Shown here one piece after another: positions 42,009-50,259 of a stretch of DNA of 64,000 nucleotides. Numbering within the stretch: the first letter of the stretch is position 1; each line of letters starts with the position of its first letter. Under the pieces are notes generated by a model that was given only the letters and a program-made list of their open reading frames with translations, made no database searches and was not told the origin of the DNA. The stretch is from the NCBI GenBank assembly GCA_964346395.1, contig CAYFUT010000001.1:1-64000 (forward strand), written 5' to 3'. The DNA comes from CAYFUT01 sp964346395. Lineage in GTDB: Bacteria; Bacillota; Halanaerobiia; Halobacteroidales; Halobacteroidaceae. The position numbers and the translations under genes were made by a program.

Positions 42009-42392
42009 ATGAGTTGGTTAGCTAAAAGATTAGCTTTATTGTTTTTTCTAATTGCTATTATATTAATTTTATTAGTAACTATAATTAATCAGCTTGATAT
42101 AGGGATAATATTAAAGCGGTTAGTAATTGGCGGTCTTCTATTTGGATTTTTAGGAGGTATAATTGGACAATTGATTTCTTATAATTTATATAAAAGTAAT
42201 GGTAAACAGCAGAAGAATAATTTTCAGTCGGAAGCGGAGGAAAACCAGAAGAATGGTAATCACGAAGAAGAGGAAGTAGAGCCGTTTGAGTTTGATACAG
42301 TAGATAAGGCAGAAGAAAATGTAGTTAATATGGCTCAGGAAGCCCCAGAGCAGATGGCAGATATGGTAAAAAATATGACGGAAGAAGAGTAA
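42009..42392 (+). CDS. Small membrane protein of the flagellar operon, unknown
   Basis: The 127-residue protein has two hydrophobic segments (about residues 8-27 and 33-58, the second Gly-rich: VIGGLLFGFLGGIIGQLI) and an acidic cytoplasmic tail (QKNGNHEEEEVEPFEFDTVD). I recognise no family. Position between cheD and sigD, where Bacillus has no gene, and the tight spacing (17 and 13 bases) make it a genuine operon member. A motor- or sigma-related role is open. Confidence 0.7.
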   Translation: MSWLAKRLALLFFLIAIILILLVTIINQLDIGIILKRLVIGGLLFGFLGGIIGQLISYNLYKSNGKQQKNNFQSEAEENQKNGNHEEEEVEPFEFDTVDKAEENVVNMAQEAPEQMADMVKNMTEEE

Positions 42393-42405
42393 GGGGGCAT
42401 TTACA

Positions 42406-43185
42406 ATGAAGGAAGCCGCAGAAGATGAAAAGGAACTTTGGCAAAAATATAAGTCTAATTGCGACCAAGCGGCAAAAAAGAAATTAATTTTACGCTATAT
42501 CCCCTTAGTAAAGCATATTACGGGCAAAGTAATAGTGAATTTACCGGATAAATTTACTTTTGAAGATTTAGTTAATTATGGAGTTTTAGGGTTAATAGAT
42601 GCTATTGACCGGTTTGACCCTAGCCGCGGTATTAAGTTTTCTACTTATGCTGTGCCGCGCATTAAGGGAGCAATTTATGATGAATTAAGGAATCTTGACT
42701 GGGTTCCGACGCAAGTAAGGAGAAAATCAAAACAATTTTCGCGGGCGGTTAGGAAGTTAGAGAATCAATTAGGTCGCCCCCCAGCAGATGAAGAAATTAG
42801 GGAAGAATTAGGCCTAGAAGAGGAAGAGTTTAAACAGTTATTACAGGAAGTTAATATTCCTGAAAATATATCTTTAGAAAAATTTATTTCGCCTCAGGCA
42901 GGGGATGATTTGCAGCTTAAGGATATGATTCAAGATTCTTCTGAGGGGGAACCGGATAATGTTCTGGCTTATAATCAAATGAAACGAGTGTTGGGCACTG
43001 CTATTGATAAATTGCCAGAGAAGGAAAAAATGGTAGTCAGTCTCTATTATTATGAAGATTTGACGCTGCAGGAAATAGGAGAGGTTCTGGATTTGACTAC
43101 TGCTAGAATTTCTCAGCTACATACGAAGGCTATCTTTAGATTGCGAGGTCATTTGAGTCAGAAAAAGGAAGAATTAGTAGATTAA
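42406..43185 (+). CDS. sigD: Flagellar RNA polymerase sigma factor SigD/FliA
   Basis: The 259-residue sigma-70 group 3 factor drives late flagellar and chemotaxis genes. Region 2 has LWQKYKSNCDQAAKKKLILR, FEDLVNYGVLGLIDAIDRFD and GIKFSTYAVPRIKGAIYDEL; region 3 has NLDWVPTQVRRKSKQFSRAV; region 4 has KEKMVVSLYYYEDLTLQEIG. Length and motifs match FliA/SigD. It is placed near the end of the operon, as in Bacillus, where the late position limits its level. I see no clear SigD-type promoter in the window. Confidence 0.96.
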   Translation: MKEAAEDEKELWQKYKSNCDQAAKKKLILRYIPLVKHITGKVIVNLPDKFTFEDLVNYGVLGLIDAIDRFDPSRGIKFSTYAVPRIKGAIYDELRNLDWVPTQVRRKSKQFSRAVRKLENQLGRPPADEEIREELGLEEEEFKQLLQEVNIPENISLEKFISPQAGDDLQLKDMIQDSSEGEPDNVLAYNQMKRVLGTAIDKLPEKEKMVVSLYYYEDLTLQEIGEVLDLTTARISQLHTKAIFRLRGHLSQKKEELVD

Positions 43186-43198
43186 CGGGGGGGTTACT

Positions 43199-44998
43199 AT
43201 GAAAGAAATCAAGGAATTAGAAATTACAGCTAAAAGTAGGCAAGGGGCTTTGGAGAAAGCTTATCAACAATTCCAAGAGCAGGAGGAAAAAGATTTCGCT
43301 AAAGAAGAGATTGAACTTGAATTTATAAAAGAAGAAAAAGGTTTTTTGGGAATTTTTGGAGGGGAGGAAATTTATAAAGCTATCCTAGAAGTAGGAGAAG
43401 AAGGTGTAGCTGGTGAACTTGAAGTTATAGTTCGGGAGGCTGGGATCTTTCTAACTGTTCAGCAGCCTGAAAATGGAGGCGAGGAAGTAAAATTATATCA
43501 GGTAGAGGAAGCATTAGAAGAAAAAGAAATTGTAGAGGTAGATTATGAGGCAGTGAGTGATGCTTTAACTCGCGACGAAGAAGAAGTCAAGATTGCTGAA
43601 AGGAAGCCGGAATTAGACCGCGATGCTGAAGTAGAGGTCAAAGTCAGCAATGATAAATTAGAAGCTTACCTTGATTATATTCCTGCTTTAGGAGGAGAAA
43701 AAATTACTACGGAAGAAGTTCTGGAACGAGTAAGAGAAGAAGGGGTAGTTTTCGGCATTAGAGAAGAAGAATTTAAAGAAGAATTTGAGCAGGAACAGGA
43801 GTTAAAAGAATTTTTAATTGCTGAAGGAGAAGAAGTGATACCGGGGAAAGATGGAGAAATTGAGCTAAACTTTGACTTGGAACGGAAAGAGCGCAAGGTT
43901 AATATCCAAGAGGATGGTAGTGCTGATTTCTATAATTTGGACCGCATTATTAATGTAGATCCCGAAGATGTATTGGCCAAAAAAATTCCACCTAAAGAAG
44001 GTGAACTAGGAACTACAGTTACAGGAGAAGAGATAAAACCAGATCCGGTAATTGAAGCTGCTTTTAAACCGGGAGAAAATGTAAAAATTAGCGAAGACGG
44101 AACGGAGCTAATTTCGGAAATAGAAGGTCAGGTAGTGAAGAATAATGAACAGATTAGTGTGGTAGATACGCATCAAGTTAACGGCAATGTTAATTTGTCT
44201 ACCGGGAATATTGATTTTAGCGGCAGTGTTCATGTTAAGGGCGATGTAGAAGAGGGAATGGAAGTTAAAGCTGAGGGCAATGTTACTATTGAAGGAAGTG
44301 TGCATAAAGCTGATATAGAGGCTGAGGGGCAAGTAATAATTGCTAAAGGATTGATTGGCGGGAATCAGGGTAAAGTTACTGCCAAGGGAGATGTAGAGGT
44401 TAAATTTATTGAAAACGGAGTGGTCGAAACTAAAGGGTCACTAAGTGTAAAAGATGCAATTATGCATAGTAATATTGATGCCCGAGAGGAAGTAGAAGTA
44501 ACGCAGGGAAAGGGTTTAATCGTAGGCGGCGAAGTAAGAGCCGGGCATGAAATAAAAGCGGTGACAATGGGTTCTAATTTGGCAACTCCGACGGAAATAT
44601 CAGTGGGGATTACTCCTCAATTGCGGGATGAGCATAATCAAATTGAAAGTCAGTTGAAAGATAAACAGAGTAAATTAGATGAAACAATTAAGAATATTAA
44701 CCAGTTAAAAAAGATAGAAAAGAAGGGAGAATTAACAAAGCGGCGGGAAGAATTGTTGAACCAACTGGTCAAGCAGCGCTATACTCTTTCTAAAGAGGTG
44801 GAAGAGGTAAAGAGTAAGGAACGTGAGCTGAGCGATTTGCTGGAAGAAAGTAATGAAGCGAGAATAAAAGTGGAGGGCACCATTTATTCTGGAGTTACAC
44901 TGACCATCGGTAAAAGCTGTACGCGAATTGACAATGATAATAGCTATGTGATTTTCTATGAAGATGAGGGAAAAATAAAGTCTAGTTCGTATAAATAA
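43199..44998 (+). CDS. FapA (DUF342) protein with N-terminal Jag_N-like domain
   Basis: The 599-residue acidic protein has a Jag_N-like start (about residues 1-60: KSRQGALEKAYQQFQEQEEK, KGFLGIFGGEE) and then the DUF342/Flagellar assembly protein A module. This comprises a mixed domain (about 100-300) and a right-handed beta-helix-like region (about 310-465, repeated V-x-G-x-V units such as GNVNLSTGNIDFSGSVHVKG). A coiled coil (about 480-560) precedes a short C-terminal beta region. DUF342 proteins affect polar flagellar localisation in Vibrio. ATG at 43199 follows GGGGGGG. Jag_N-FapA fusions are found in several Clostridia, to my knowledge. Confidence 0.85.
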   Translation: MKEIKELEITAKSRQGALEKAYQQFQEQEEKDFAKEEIELEFIKEEKGFLGIFGGEEIYKAILEVGEEGVAGELEVIVREAGIFLTVQQPENGGEEVKLYQVEEALEEKEIVEVDYEAVSDALTRDEEEVKIAERKPELDRDAEVEVKVSNDKLEAYLDYIPALGGEKITTEEVLERVREEGVVFGIREEEFKEEFEQEQELKEFLIAEGEEVIPGKDGEIELNFDLERKERKVNIQEDGSADFYNLDRIINVDPEDVLAKKIPPKEGELGTTVTGEEIKPDPVIEAAFKPGENVKISEDGTELISEIEGQVVKNNEQISVVDTHQVNGNVNLSTGNIDFSGSVHVKGDVEEGMEVKAEGNVTIEGSVHKADIEAEGQVIIAKGLIGGNQGKVTAKGDVEVKFIENGVVETKGSLSVKDAIMHSNIDAREEVEVTQGKGLIVGGEVRAGHEIKAVTMGSNLATPTEISVGITPQLRDEHNQIESQLKDKQSKLDETIKNINQLKKIEKKGELTKRREELLNQLVKQRYTLSKEVEEVKSKERELSDLLEESNEARIKVEGTIYSGVTLTIGKSCTRIDNDNSYVIFYEDEGKIKSSSYK

Positions 44999-45073
44999 AC
45001 TTAGCCGTGACGTGAGCAAAGCTAATATCTTTGCTGAGGATTCTATGATTAATAAGCGAGGAGGTGGCTCACA

Positions 45074-45385
45074 ATGGAGCCGATTAGTCCCCAAACTCTT
45101 GTTCCTCGTTCTTTAGAAGCTAGTCGGGAGGCCCAGGCTGAAAAAAATAGTGTTCAAGCTCAGGCTGAACAGGCGGCGCAGCAGATGAAGCAGCGTGATG
45201 AACTGAAACAGCAGCAGGTTAATAATTTAGAAAAAACTGAACAGCAAAAGGTAGAAGAAGAAACTGAAGAAGAAGAAACCGAAACTAATAATGAAGAAGA
45301 GCAAGAAAAAGAAGAACAACACCAGGAAGAACAGGAGGAAGTAACTGCTTCTCCCCGGGGCCAACATATCGATATTAAAGTGTAA
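45074..45385 (+). CDS. Small acidic Gln/Glu-rich flagellar operon protein
   Basis: The 103-residue protein is low-complexity: Gln/Ala-rich in the middle and almost pure Glu/Gln/Thr at about 55-90. A conserved-looking end, SPRGQHIDIKV, recalls the short tails of small proteins next to fapA in Clostridia. No domain is recognised. It is probably disordered. ATG at 45074 has GCGAGGAGGTG, so it is translated. Function unknown. Confidence 0.65.
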   Translation: MEPISPQTLVPRSLEASREAQAEKNSVQAQAEQAAQQMKQRDELKQQQVNNLEKTEQQKVEEETEEEETETNNEEEQEKEEQHQEEQEEVTASPRGQHIDIKV

Positions 45386-45398
45386 ATGGAGTGATATT

Positions 45399-45911
45399 AT
45401 GGAATATATTTTGTTTACAGTAGGAGCCGTACTAATTTTAATTTCTTTAATATTAACTTATCGGGCAGATAATGACCAGGATAGTTATTATCTTGAATCA
45501 GAATTATTATCGGAAATTCGAGAAGTTAAGCAGGATATTGAAGATAGTTTTAACCAGGGACAATTCCAGCAGTTATTAGAAGGGGAGCGCGATAATGGAA
45601 AATTAATTAAAGAAATAAAGGAACTTCAGCAGACAGTAGAAACAGTAGAAGAGAAGGCGGATAGTCTATATAGTAAATTAAATAAGTTAGAAGAAAGAGT
45701 AACTAATCTATATGCTGGGGGGAACCAACATCAGCAAGCTGATCAGGAAGAGTCAGAAACAGCTAACGGCGCCTTTAAGCCAGATAAATTTGTTGAGATT
45801 AAGGAATTAGCAGAAGAAGGCTTGTCGCTATCAGAAATAGCACATGAGTTAGATATGGGGAATCGAGAGGTAGATTTAATCTGGAAGCTAAATACACGGG
45901 GGGAAGAATAA
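45399..45911 (+). CDS. SwrB-like (DUF6115-type) single-pass coiled-coil protein
   Basis: The 170-residue protein has an N-terminal TM segment (about residues 3-21, YILFTVGAVLILISLILTY), a coiled coil (about 40-105) and a C-terminal HTH-like motif (FVEIKELAEEGLSLSEIAHE, LDMGNREVDLIWKLN). This layout and its position between sigD and rpsB match SwrB (YlxL) of Bacillus, which activates the flagellar export gate. Direct identity is low, so this is a positional and architectural call. It overlaps the next gene by one base. Confidence 0.7.
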   Translation: MEYILFTVGAVLILISLILTYRADNDQDSYYLESELLSEIREVKQDIEDSFNQGQFQQLLEGERDNGKLIKEIKELQQTVETVEEKADSLYSKLNKLEERVTNLYAGGNQHQQADQEESETANGAFKPDKFVEIKELAEEGLSLSEIAHELDMGNREVDLIWKLNTRGEE

Positions 45912-46468
45912 TGCTGCGGCATATTTTACTGGGGATAGGAGTTACTCTGCTAGTAATTTCTTTAGTCTTAATCGCAGGCGGGCTACTACCTGCGGTTCCA
46001 TCTAATTCTCAATTGACGGAAGAGGAACTAATTAATCGAGCTAGAAAGTTAGGGATGGAATTTCCCGGGGCCAACTATACTCAGGGGATTACTCTGGAAT
46101 CTGGGGTTAATCTAAAAAACTCCCTCCAGCAAAAAGAGAAGGAAGAAACTACTGAAGAAGTAGAAAAGGATGTAAAGGAGAAAGAAAAAACAACAGAAGA
46201 GGAGCAGGCAGCTAAAGAAAAAATGAATCCAGAGTCAGAAGTAAAGAATGATACTCAACAAGAGAAAATTACGGTAACTATTACAGAGGGAATGCAGGGT
46301 TGGGAAGTAGCTGACCTGTTGACAGAAAGAGGTATAGTGGAAAACCGAACTGTATTTATTAATTTATTACAAAAGTTTGATATTGAAAAGAAAATTATGG
46401 CGGGAGAATATGAATTTAAGCCAGGGGTTTCTAAATTAGAAGTATTATTAGCAGTAACCTCTGGTTAA
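45911..46468 (+). CDS. MltG/YceG-like membrane protein lacking the catalytic domain
   Basis: The 185-residue protein has an N-terminal TM segment (about residues 5-29), a charged linker rich in Lys and Glu (about 70-115) and a C-terminal domain: TITEGMQGWEVADLLTERGI, then VFINLLQKFDIEKKIMAGEY and FKPGVSKLEVLLAVTSG. This reproduces the LysM-like N-terminal subdomain of MltG endolytic transglycosylases (aG.Y.f.pG.s..eil). The large domain carrying the catalytic Glu is missing, so no lytic activity is expected. It may bind glycan near the export apparatus. It is the last gene of the flagellar operon. Confidence 0.75.
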   Translation: MLRHILLGIGVTLLVISLVLIAGGLLPAVPSNSQLTEEELINRARKLGMEFPGANYTQGITLESGVNLKNSLQQKEKEETTEEVEKDVKEKEKTTEEEQAAKEKMNPESEVKNDTQQEKITVTITEGMQGWEVADLLTERGIVENRTVFINLLQKFDIEKKIMAGEYEFKPGVSKLEVLLAVTSG

Positions 46469-46532
46469 GTTTGGGATTGAGTCTGAATTTAAATTATTTT
46501 TTTGTTTAAATTTAGATTCAAGCTTGAACTTT
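46467..46532. repeat. TTGAG-type imperfect inverted repeat, copy 3
   Basis: AAGTTTGGGATTGAGTCTGA on the left matches the complement of TTTAGATTCAAGCTTGAACT on the right in most positions, with a T-rich loop. It begins in the stop codon of the MltG-like gene and may act as a 3' stem of the flagellar transcript. Confidence 0.5.
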
Positions 46533-46549
46533 AAAAATCGCAATAAATG

Positions 46550-46578
46550 TTGATATTATTAATCTGGTGTGGTATACT
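46550..46578 (+). promoter_or_regulatory. Sigma-A promoter of rpsB (extended -10)
   Basis: TTGATA (46550-46555) and TATACT (46573-46578) are spaced by 17 bases, with TG at 46570-46571 as an extended -10. This is the strongest promoter match in the window and separates ribosomal protein expression from the flagellar operon. Confidence 0.85.
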
Positions 46579-46599
46579 ACTTAACGGTATATAAAGCTA

Positions 46600-46700
46600 A
46601 ATATATCACGCACATCTCTGGACGTTGATAAAGGTGCCCACTGGGGTCTTATCAGCGGTTGAAAGAGGTGGAGGTCTAAAACCACAGGAGGTGCTTGGAT
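46600..46700 (+). promoter_or_regulatory. Structured 5' leader of rpsB
   Basis: About 120 bases lie between promoter and start codon. TGATAAaGgtGCCCA (from 46627) can pair with TGGGGtCTTATCA, forming a stem of more than ten pairs with small bulges. The sequence AGAGGTGGAGGTCTAAAACC follows and then AGGAGGTG before ATG. The leader may serve autoregulation by S2 as known for rpsB in other bacteria; the specific structure here is unassigned. Confidence 0.5.
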
Positions 46701-46703
46701 TAA

Positions 46704-47501
46704 ATGTCGGTAGTAACAATGAAGGAATTACTAGAAACAGGAGTTCACTTTGGTCATCGGACAAGACGCTGGAATCCTAAGATGGAAGATTATATCTTTA
46801 CAGAGCGAAATGGGATTTACATTGTTGATTTAGAACAGACAGTAGAATTGATGGATAAGGCTTATGATTATGTTCGGGAGTTGGCTAGTGAAGACCAGAC
46901 GATTTTATTTGTCGGTACGAAAAAGCAGGCGAAAGAAACTATTGAAGAAGAAGCAGAACGGTGCGGTATGCCGTATGTAAATGAACGTTGGTTAGGTGGA
47001 ATGCTGACCAATTATCAAACAATCAGTAAACGAATTAACCGGTTAGAAGAAATTGAACAGATGGAAGAAGACGGTTTGTTTGAAGTACTGCCTAACAAAG
47101 AGGTAGTTGAGTTAGAGCGAGAAAGAAATAAATTAACCCGTTTCTTGGGCGGTATTCGGGATATGGATGGTTTGCCTGATGCTTTATTTGTAGCTGACCC
47201 GCATCGGGAAGAAATTGCCGTTTCTGAAGCAAATAAATTGGGAATTCCGATTGTATCTATTGTAGATACTAATTGTGACCCTGATTTAATTGACTTTTTA
47301 ATTCCGGGCAATGATGATGCAATTAGGGCAGTTAAGTTATTAACTAGCCGAGTTGCAGATGCTGTTTTGGAAGGGAAACAGGGAGTTCAAGAACAAGAGA
47401 TGGAAGCAGAAGAAACAACTGAGGAAGAGGAAACAGCTGCTGACGTTGAAGAAGAAAGTTCAGAAGCGGCTGATAAGGAAGAACAGCCAGAGGAAGAGTA
47501 A
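46704..47501 (+). CDS. rpsB: 30S ribosomal protein S2
   Basis: The 265-residue S2 has the conserved block LLETGVHFGHRTRRWNPKM near the N-terminus, RIDLEQ-like VDLEQTVELMDKAYDYVREL, GGMLTNYQTI and DPHREEIAVSEANKLGIPIV. A C-terminal extension of about 35 residues is almost purely Glu, Ala and Thr, beyond the usual 230-235 residues, and fits adaptation to high salt. ATG is preceded by AGGAGGTG. tsf follows, but 204 bases away with a stem-loop and a repeat between. Confidence 0.97.
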   Translation: MSVVTMKELLETGVHFGHRTRRWNPKMEDYIFTERNGIYIVDLEQTVELMDKAYDYVRELASEDQTILFVGTKKQAKETIEEEAERCGMPYVNERWLGGMLTNYQTISKRINRLEEIEQMEEDGLFEVLPNKEVVELERERNKLTRFLGGIRDMDGLPDALFVADPHREEIAVSEANKLGIPIVSIVDTNCDPDLIDFLIPGNDDAIRAVKLLTSRVADAVLEGKQGVQEQEMEAEETTEEEETAADVEEESSEAADKEEQPEEE

Positions 47502-47512
47502 TTAATAAATAA

Positions 47513-47557
47513 AAAGGCGTGGAATAAGGAAGGAGTAGCTCCTTAGGAAGCGCCTTT
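47513..47557 (+). other. Stem-loop between rpsB and tsf
   Basis: Outer arms AAAGGCG (47513-47519) and CGCCTTT (47551-47557) enclose a second helix formed by AAGGAG and CTCCTT. Only a short T-run follows, so it is a weak terminator or attenuator, consistent with partial read-through into tsf. Confidence 0.5.
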
Positions 47558-47572
47558 GGTTATGTAAACATA

Positions 47573-47695
47573 GTTCAATTGACAAATGACAATTGACAAT
47601 TAGAAACTTATTAACTATCCAAAGATAAATTGTTTTAACAATTTGTTTTAGTTTTTGAAGTTTAATTGTCAATTGTAAATTTTTAATTACATAAG
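47573..47695. repeat. AATTGTCAATTG-type intergenic repeat, copy 2
   Basis: TTGACAATTAGAAACTT (47593-47609) is nearly complementary to AAGTTTAATTGTCAA (47658-47672). Its 3' half (TTTAATTGTCAATTGTAAAT) is shared with the element before flgE. It ends at the tsf ribosome binding site, as copy 1 ends at that of flgE. Confidence 0.6.
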
Positions 47696-47705
47696 AGGAG
47701 GTCTC

Positions 47706-48590
47706 ATGATGGGAATTTCTGCAGCAGATGTAAAAGAATTACGAGAACGGACGAGTGCTGGCATGATGGACTGTAAGGAAGCTTTAGAAGAAACTGATGG
47801 TGATTTGGAGGAAGCAATAGAATATTTACGGAAGGAAGGTCTTTCTTCCGCGGAGAAGAAAGCCGGCCGTACGGCAAGTGAAGGATTAGTAACTATTAAA
47901 GAGAATAACGAATTAGCTGCTATTGTAGAGGTTAACTCGGAAACAGATTTTGCTGCTAAAAATGATAAGTTCGTAGCATTAGTGGATAAAATTGCTGATC
48001 ATATTTTAGAAAATCAGCCAGCTACTGTTGAAGAGGCTCGGGAACAGACCCTGGAAGGAGAAAAAACTATCCAGGAAACTATTAAAGAAACTATTGCGCA
48101 GATTGGAGAAAATATTTCTCTGCGCCGATTTGAAATGATGGAGAAAGAAGCAGCGGAAAGCTTTGGAACTTATATCCATATGGGGGGCAATATTGGTACT
48201 ATTGTAGCAGTAGCTAATGGAGGTCAGGAATTAGCTCAGAATATTGCGATGCATATTGCGGCTACTAATCCTGATTATCTTTCGCGAGAATCTGTCCCGG
48301 CTGAGGCTATAGAGAAAGAAAAAGAACTGCTTCGAGAGCAGGCCTTACAGGAGGAAGACAAACCTGAACATATTATTGATAAAATTGTAGAAGGTAGATT
48401 GGATAAATTTTATAACCAGAACTGTTTAGTAGAACAGGAATATGTTAAAGATACAGATAAAACTGTTGGTGAATTGTTGGAAGAAACAGATGCAGAGATT
48501 AAAACATTCATCCGGTATGAAGTAGGCGAAGGAATTGAAGTAGAAGAAGAAGATTTTGCTGAAGAAGTCATGAGTGAAATGGACAAATAG
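47706..48590 (+). CDS. tsf: Elongation factor Ts
   Basis: The 294-residue guanine exchange factor for EF-Tu has an N-terminal UBA-like domain (SAADVKELRERTSAGMMDCK, then EAL). The core follows: IVEVNSETDFAAKNDKFVAL, AYIHMGG-like TYIHMGGNIGTIVAVANGG, HIAATNPDYLSRESVPAEAI and KFYNQNCLVEQEYVKD. Full length. The tandem ATG at 47706/47709 follows AAGAGGAGG. A terminator follows the stop. Confidence 0.97.
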   Translation: MMGISAADVKELRERTSAGMMDCKEALEETDGDLEEAIEYLRKEGLSSAEKKAGRTASEGLVTIKENNELAAIVEVNSETDFAAKNDKFVALVDKIADHILENQPATVEEAREQTLEGEKTIQETIKETIAQIGENISLRRFEMMEKEAAESFGTYIHMGGNIGTIVAVANGGQELAQNIAMHIAATNPDYLSRESVPAEAIEKEKELLREQALQEEDKPEHIIDKIVEGRLDKFYNQNCLVEQEYVKDTDKTVGELLEETDAEIKTFIRYEVGEGIEVEEEDFAEEVMSEMDK

Positions 48591-48601
48591 AGAAAGTTAG
48601 G

Positions 48602-48635
48602 AAAAAAGAGAACACATTTTTGTGTTCTCTTTTTT
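48602..48635 (+). terminator. Intrinsic terminator after tsf
   Basis: AGAGAACACA and TGTGTTCTCT pair perfectly around a T4 loop, extended by A6 on the left and T6 on the right. It ends rpsB-tsf and separates it from pyrH. Confidence 0.92.
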
Positions 48636-48685
48636 GAATCTGATGGTTATAACTTAAAAATGAATTAGAACTGGGGGTTGCATTG

Positions 48686-49402
48686 ATGTCGCAAGAACCG
48701 GAATATTCACGAGTGATTATTAAATTAAGTGGAGCTGCTTTGGGTGGTAATCAGGAATATGGTATTGACCCTCAATTTATTGAAGTAATTGCCGAAAAAA
48801 TTAAGGATGCGTTAACAACGGGAGTAGAGATAGCTATTGTTGTCGGTGGCGGCAATATTTTTCGAGGGGTAGCCGGTAGTGCTAAAGGAATGGACCGCGC
48901 TACAGCTGATTATATGGGGATGCTAGCTACCGTTATGAATTCACTTGCGCTACAGGATGCTCTGGAAAAGTTAGGTTTAGTTACCCGGGTGCAGACGGCA
49001 ATTGCTATGCGGGAAGTAGCAGAACCTTACATTAGGCGCCGGGCTATCCGCCATTTAGAAAAGGGAAGAGTTGTTATTTTTGGCGCGGGAACCGGTAATC
49101 CATTCTTTTCTACTGATACTACAGCAGCACTGCGGGCAGCAGAAATTGATGCTGATGCTATTTTAATGGCTAAAGATGTAGATGGAATTTATGAAGCTGA
49201 CCCACACGAAAATCCAGAGGCAGTGAAGTATAATGAATTAGATTATATTGAAGTTTTAAACCGAGGTCTGGGAGTTATGGATTCTACTGCTGTTTCGCTG
49301 TGTATGGACAATCAAATTCCTTTGATTGTATTTGGACTGGAAGAATCGGAAAATATTAAGAAAGTAATTCGGGGAGAAAAAGTGGGAACGTTTGTTAATT
49401 AA
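48686..49402 (+). CDS. pyrH: UMP kinase
   Basis: PyrH phosphorylates UMP to UDP in pyrimidine synthesis. The 238-residue amino-acid-kinase fold shows RVIIKLSGAALGG (phosphate binding), IVVGGGNIFRG, ADYMGMLATVMNSLALQDAL, FGAGTGNPFFSTDTTAALRA and AKDVDGIYEADPHENP. The length is normal. ATG at 48686 is preferred to the adjacent TTG. frr follows 50 bases downstream, as in almost all Firmicutes. Confidence 0.97.
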   Translation: MSQEPEYSRVIIKLSGAALGGNQEYGIDPQFIEVIAEKIKDALTTGVEIAIVVGGGNIFRGVAGSAKGMDRATADYMGMLATVMNSLALQDALEKLGLVTRVQTAIAMREVAEPYIRRRAIRHLEKGRVVIFGAGTGNPFFSTDTTAALRAAEIDADAILMAKDVDGIYEADPHENPEAVKYNELDYIEVLNRGLGVMDSTAVSLCMDNQIPLIVFGLEESENIKKVIRGEKVGTFVN

Positions 49403-49452
49403 GAAAATTATAGATTGAAGAACAAGTTATTATTCTAACGGGAGGGATAGTA

Positions 49453-50010
49453 ATGATAAAGCAGGTAACTAGTAAAACAGAACGGAAAATGAAAGAAGCA
49501 ATTGCCGAAATTAAAGATGAATTTAAGCAGATTAGAACGGGGAGAGCACGACCGTCTTTATTAGATAATATAAAAGCGGATTACTATGGTCAGATGACGC
49601 CGATTAATCAGATGGCACAGATATCTGCTCCTGAGCCCCGTCAGTTGGTAGTTAAGCCTTATGATAGTAATGTGATTGAGGAGATTGAAAAGGCAATTTT
49701 AAAGTCAGATTTAGGATTAACTCCTAACACCGATGGCGATGTAGTTAGAATTAATATTCCGCAGCTAACAGAAGAGCGGCGGAAAGAGTTGGCTCGGTTA
49801 GCTGATGAAAAAGCTGAAGACGGAAGAATTGCTATTCGTGAAGTGCGCCGGGAAGCTAATGATGAGCTAGAAGAATTAGAAGAAAAAGGAGAAATCTCTG
49901 AAGATAATTACCACCGCGGATTAGAAAATGTACAGGAGTTGACTGATGAATATATTGAGCAGGTAGAAGAGATTTTAGACAAGAAAAAAGAGGCAATCTT
50001 GGAAGTTTAA
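49453..50010 (+). CDS. frr: Ribosome recycling factor
   Basis: The 185-residue Frr, with EF-G, splits the post-termination ribosome. Signatures are EFKQIRTGRARPSLLDNIKA, YYGQMTPINQMAQISAPEPR and LTEERRKELARLADEKAEDG. The two-domain coiled-coil length is as expected. ATG follows CGGGAGGGA. Confidence 0.97.
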   Translation: MIKQVTSKTERKMKEAIAEIKDEFKQIRTGRARPSLLDNIKADYYGQMTPINQMAQISAPEPRQLVVKPYDSNVIEEIEKAILKSDLGLTPNTDGDVVRINIPQLTEERRKELARLADEKAEDGRIAIREVRREANDELEELEEKGEISEDNYHRGLENVQELTDEYIEQVEEILDKKKEAILEV

Positions 50011-50136
50011 TTTAAATTTACTGTGTTTCTGTTGAGAGGGAGTTATGTTGTAGGAAATTGTTTTTAGTTATGGGAGCTTGCAATTTTTATTAGGAGGAAA
50101 GTTAATGAAACGAGTAGTTACCTGGCTTAAAAATAA

Positions 50137-50236
50137 NNNNNNNNNNNNNNNNNNNNNNNNNNNNNNNNNNNNNNNNNNNNNNNNNNNNNNNNNNNNNNNN
50201 NNNNNNNNNNNNNNNNNNNNNNNNNNNNNNNNNNNN
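50137..50236. other. Assembly gap (100 N), probably spurious
   Basis: The 55 bases 50082-50136 equal 50237-50291, including the uppS ribosome binding site and first codons. As at 15216, contigs sharing a 55-mer end were placed side by side. The true locus should contain one copy and no gap. Confidence 0.93.
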
Positions 50237-50259
50237 AATTTTTATTAGGAGGAAAGTTA

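Noticed and set aside
50104..50136. Second start of uppS before the N-run
   Set aside because: It is the same 55-base contig-overlap artefact; only one uppS start is expected.
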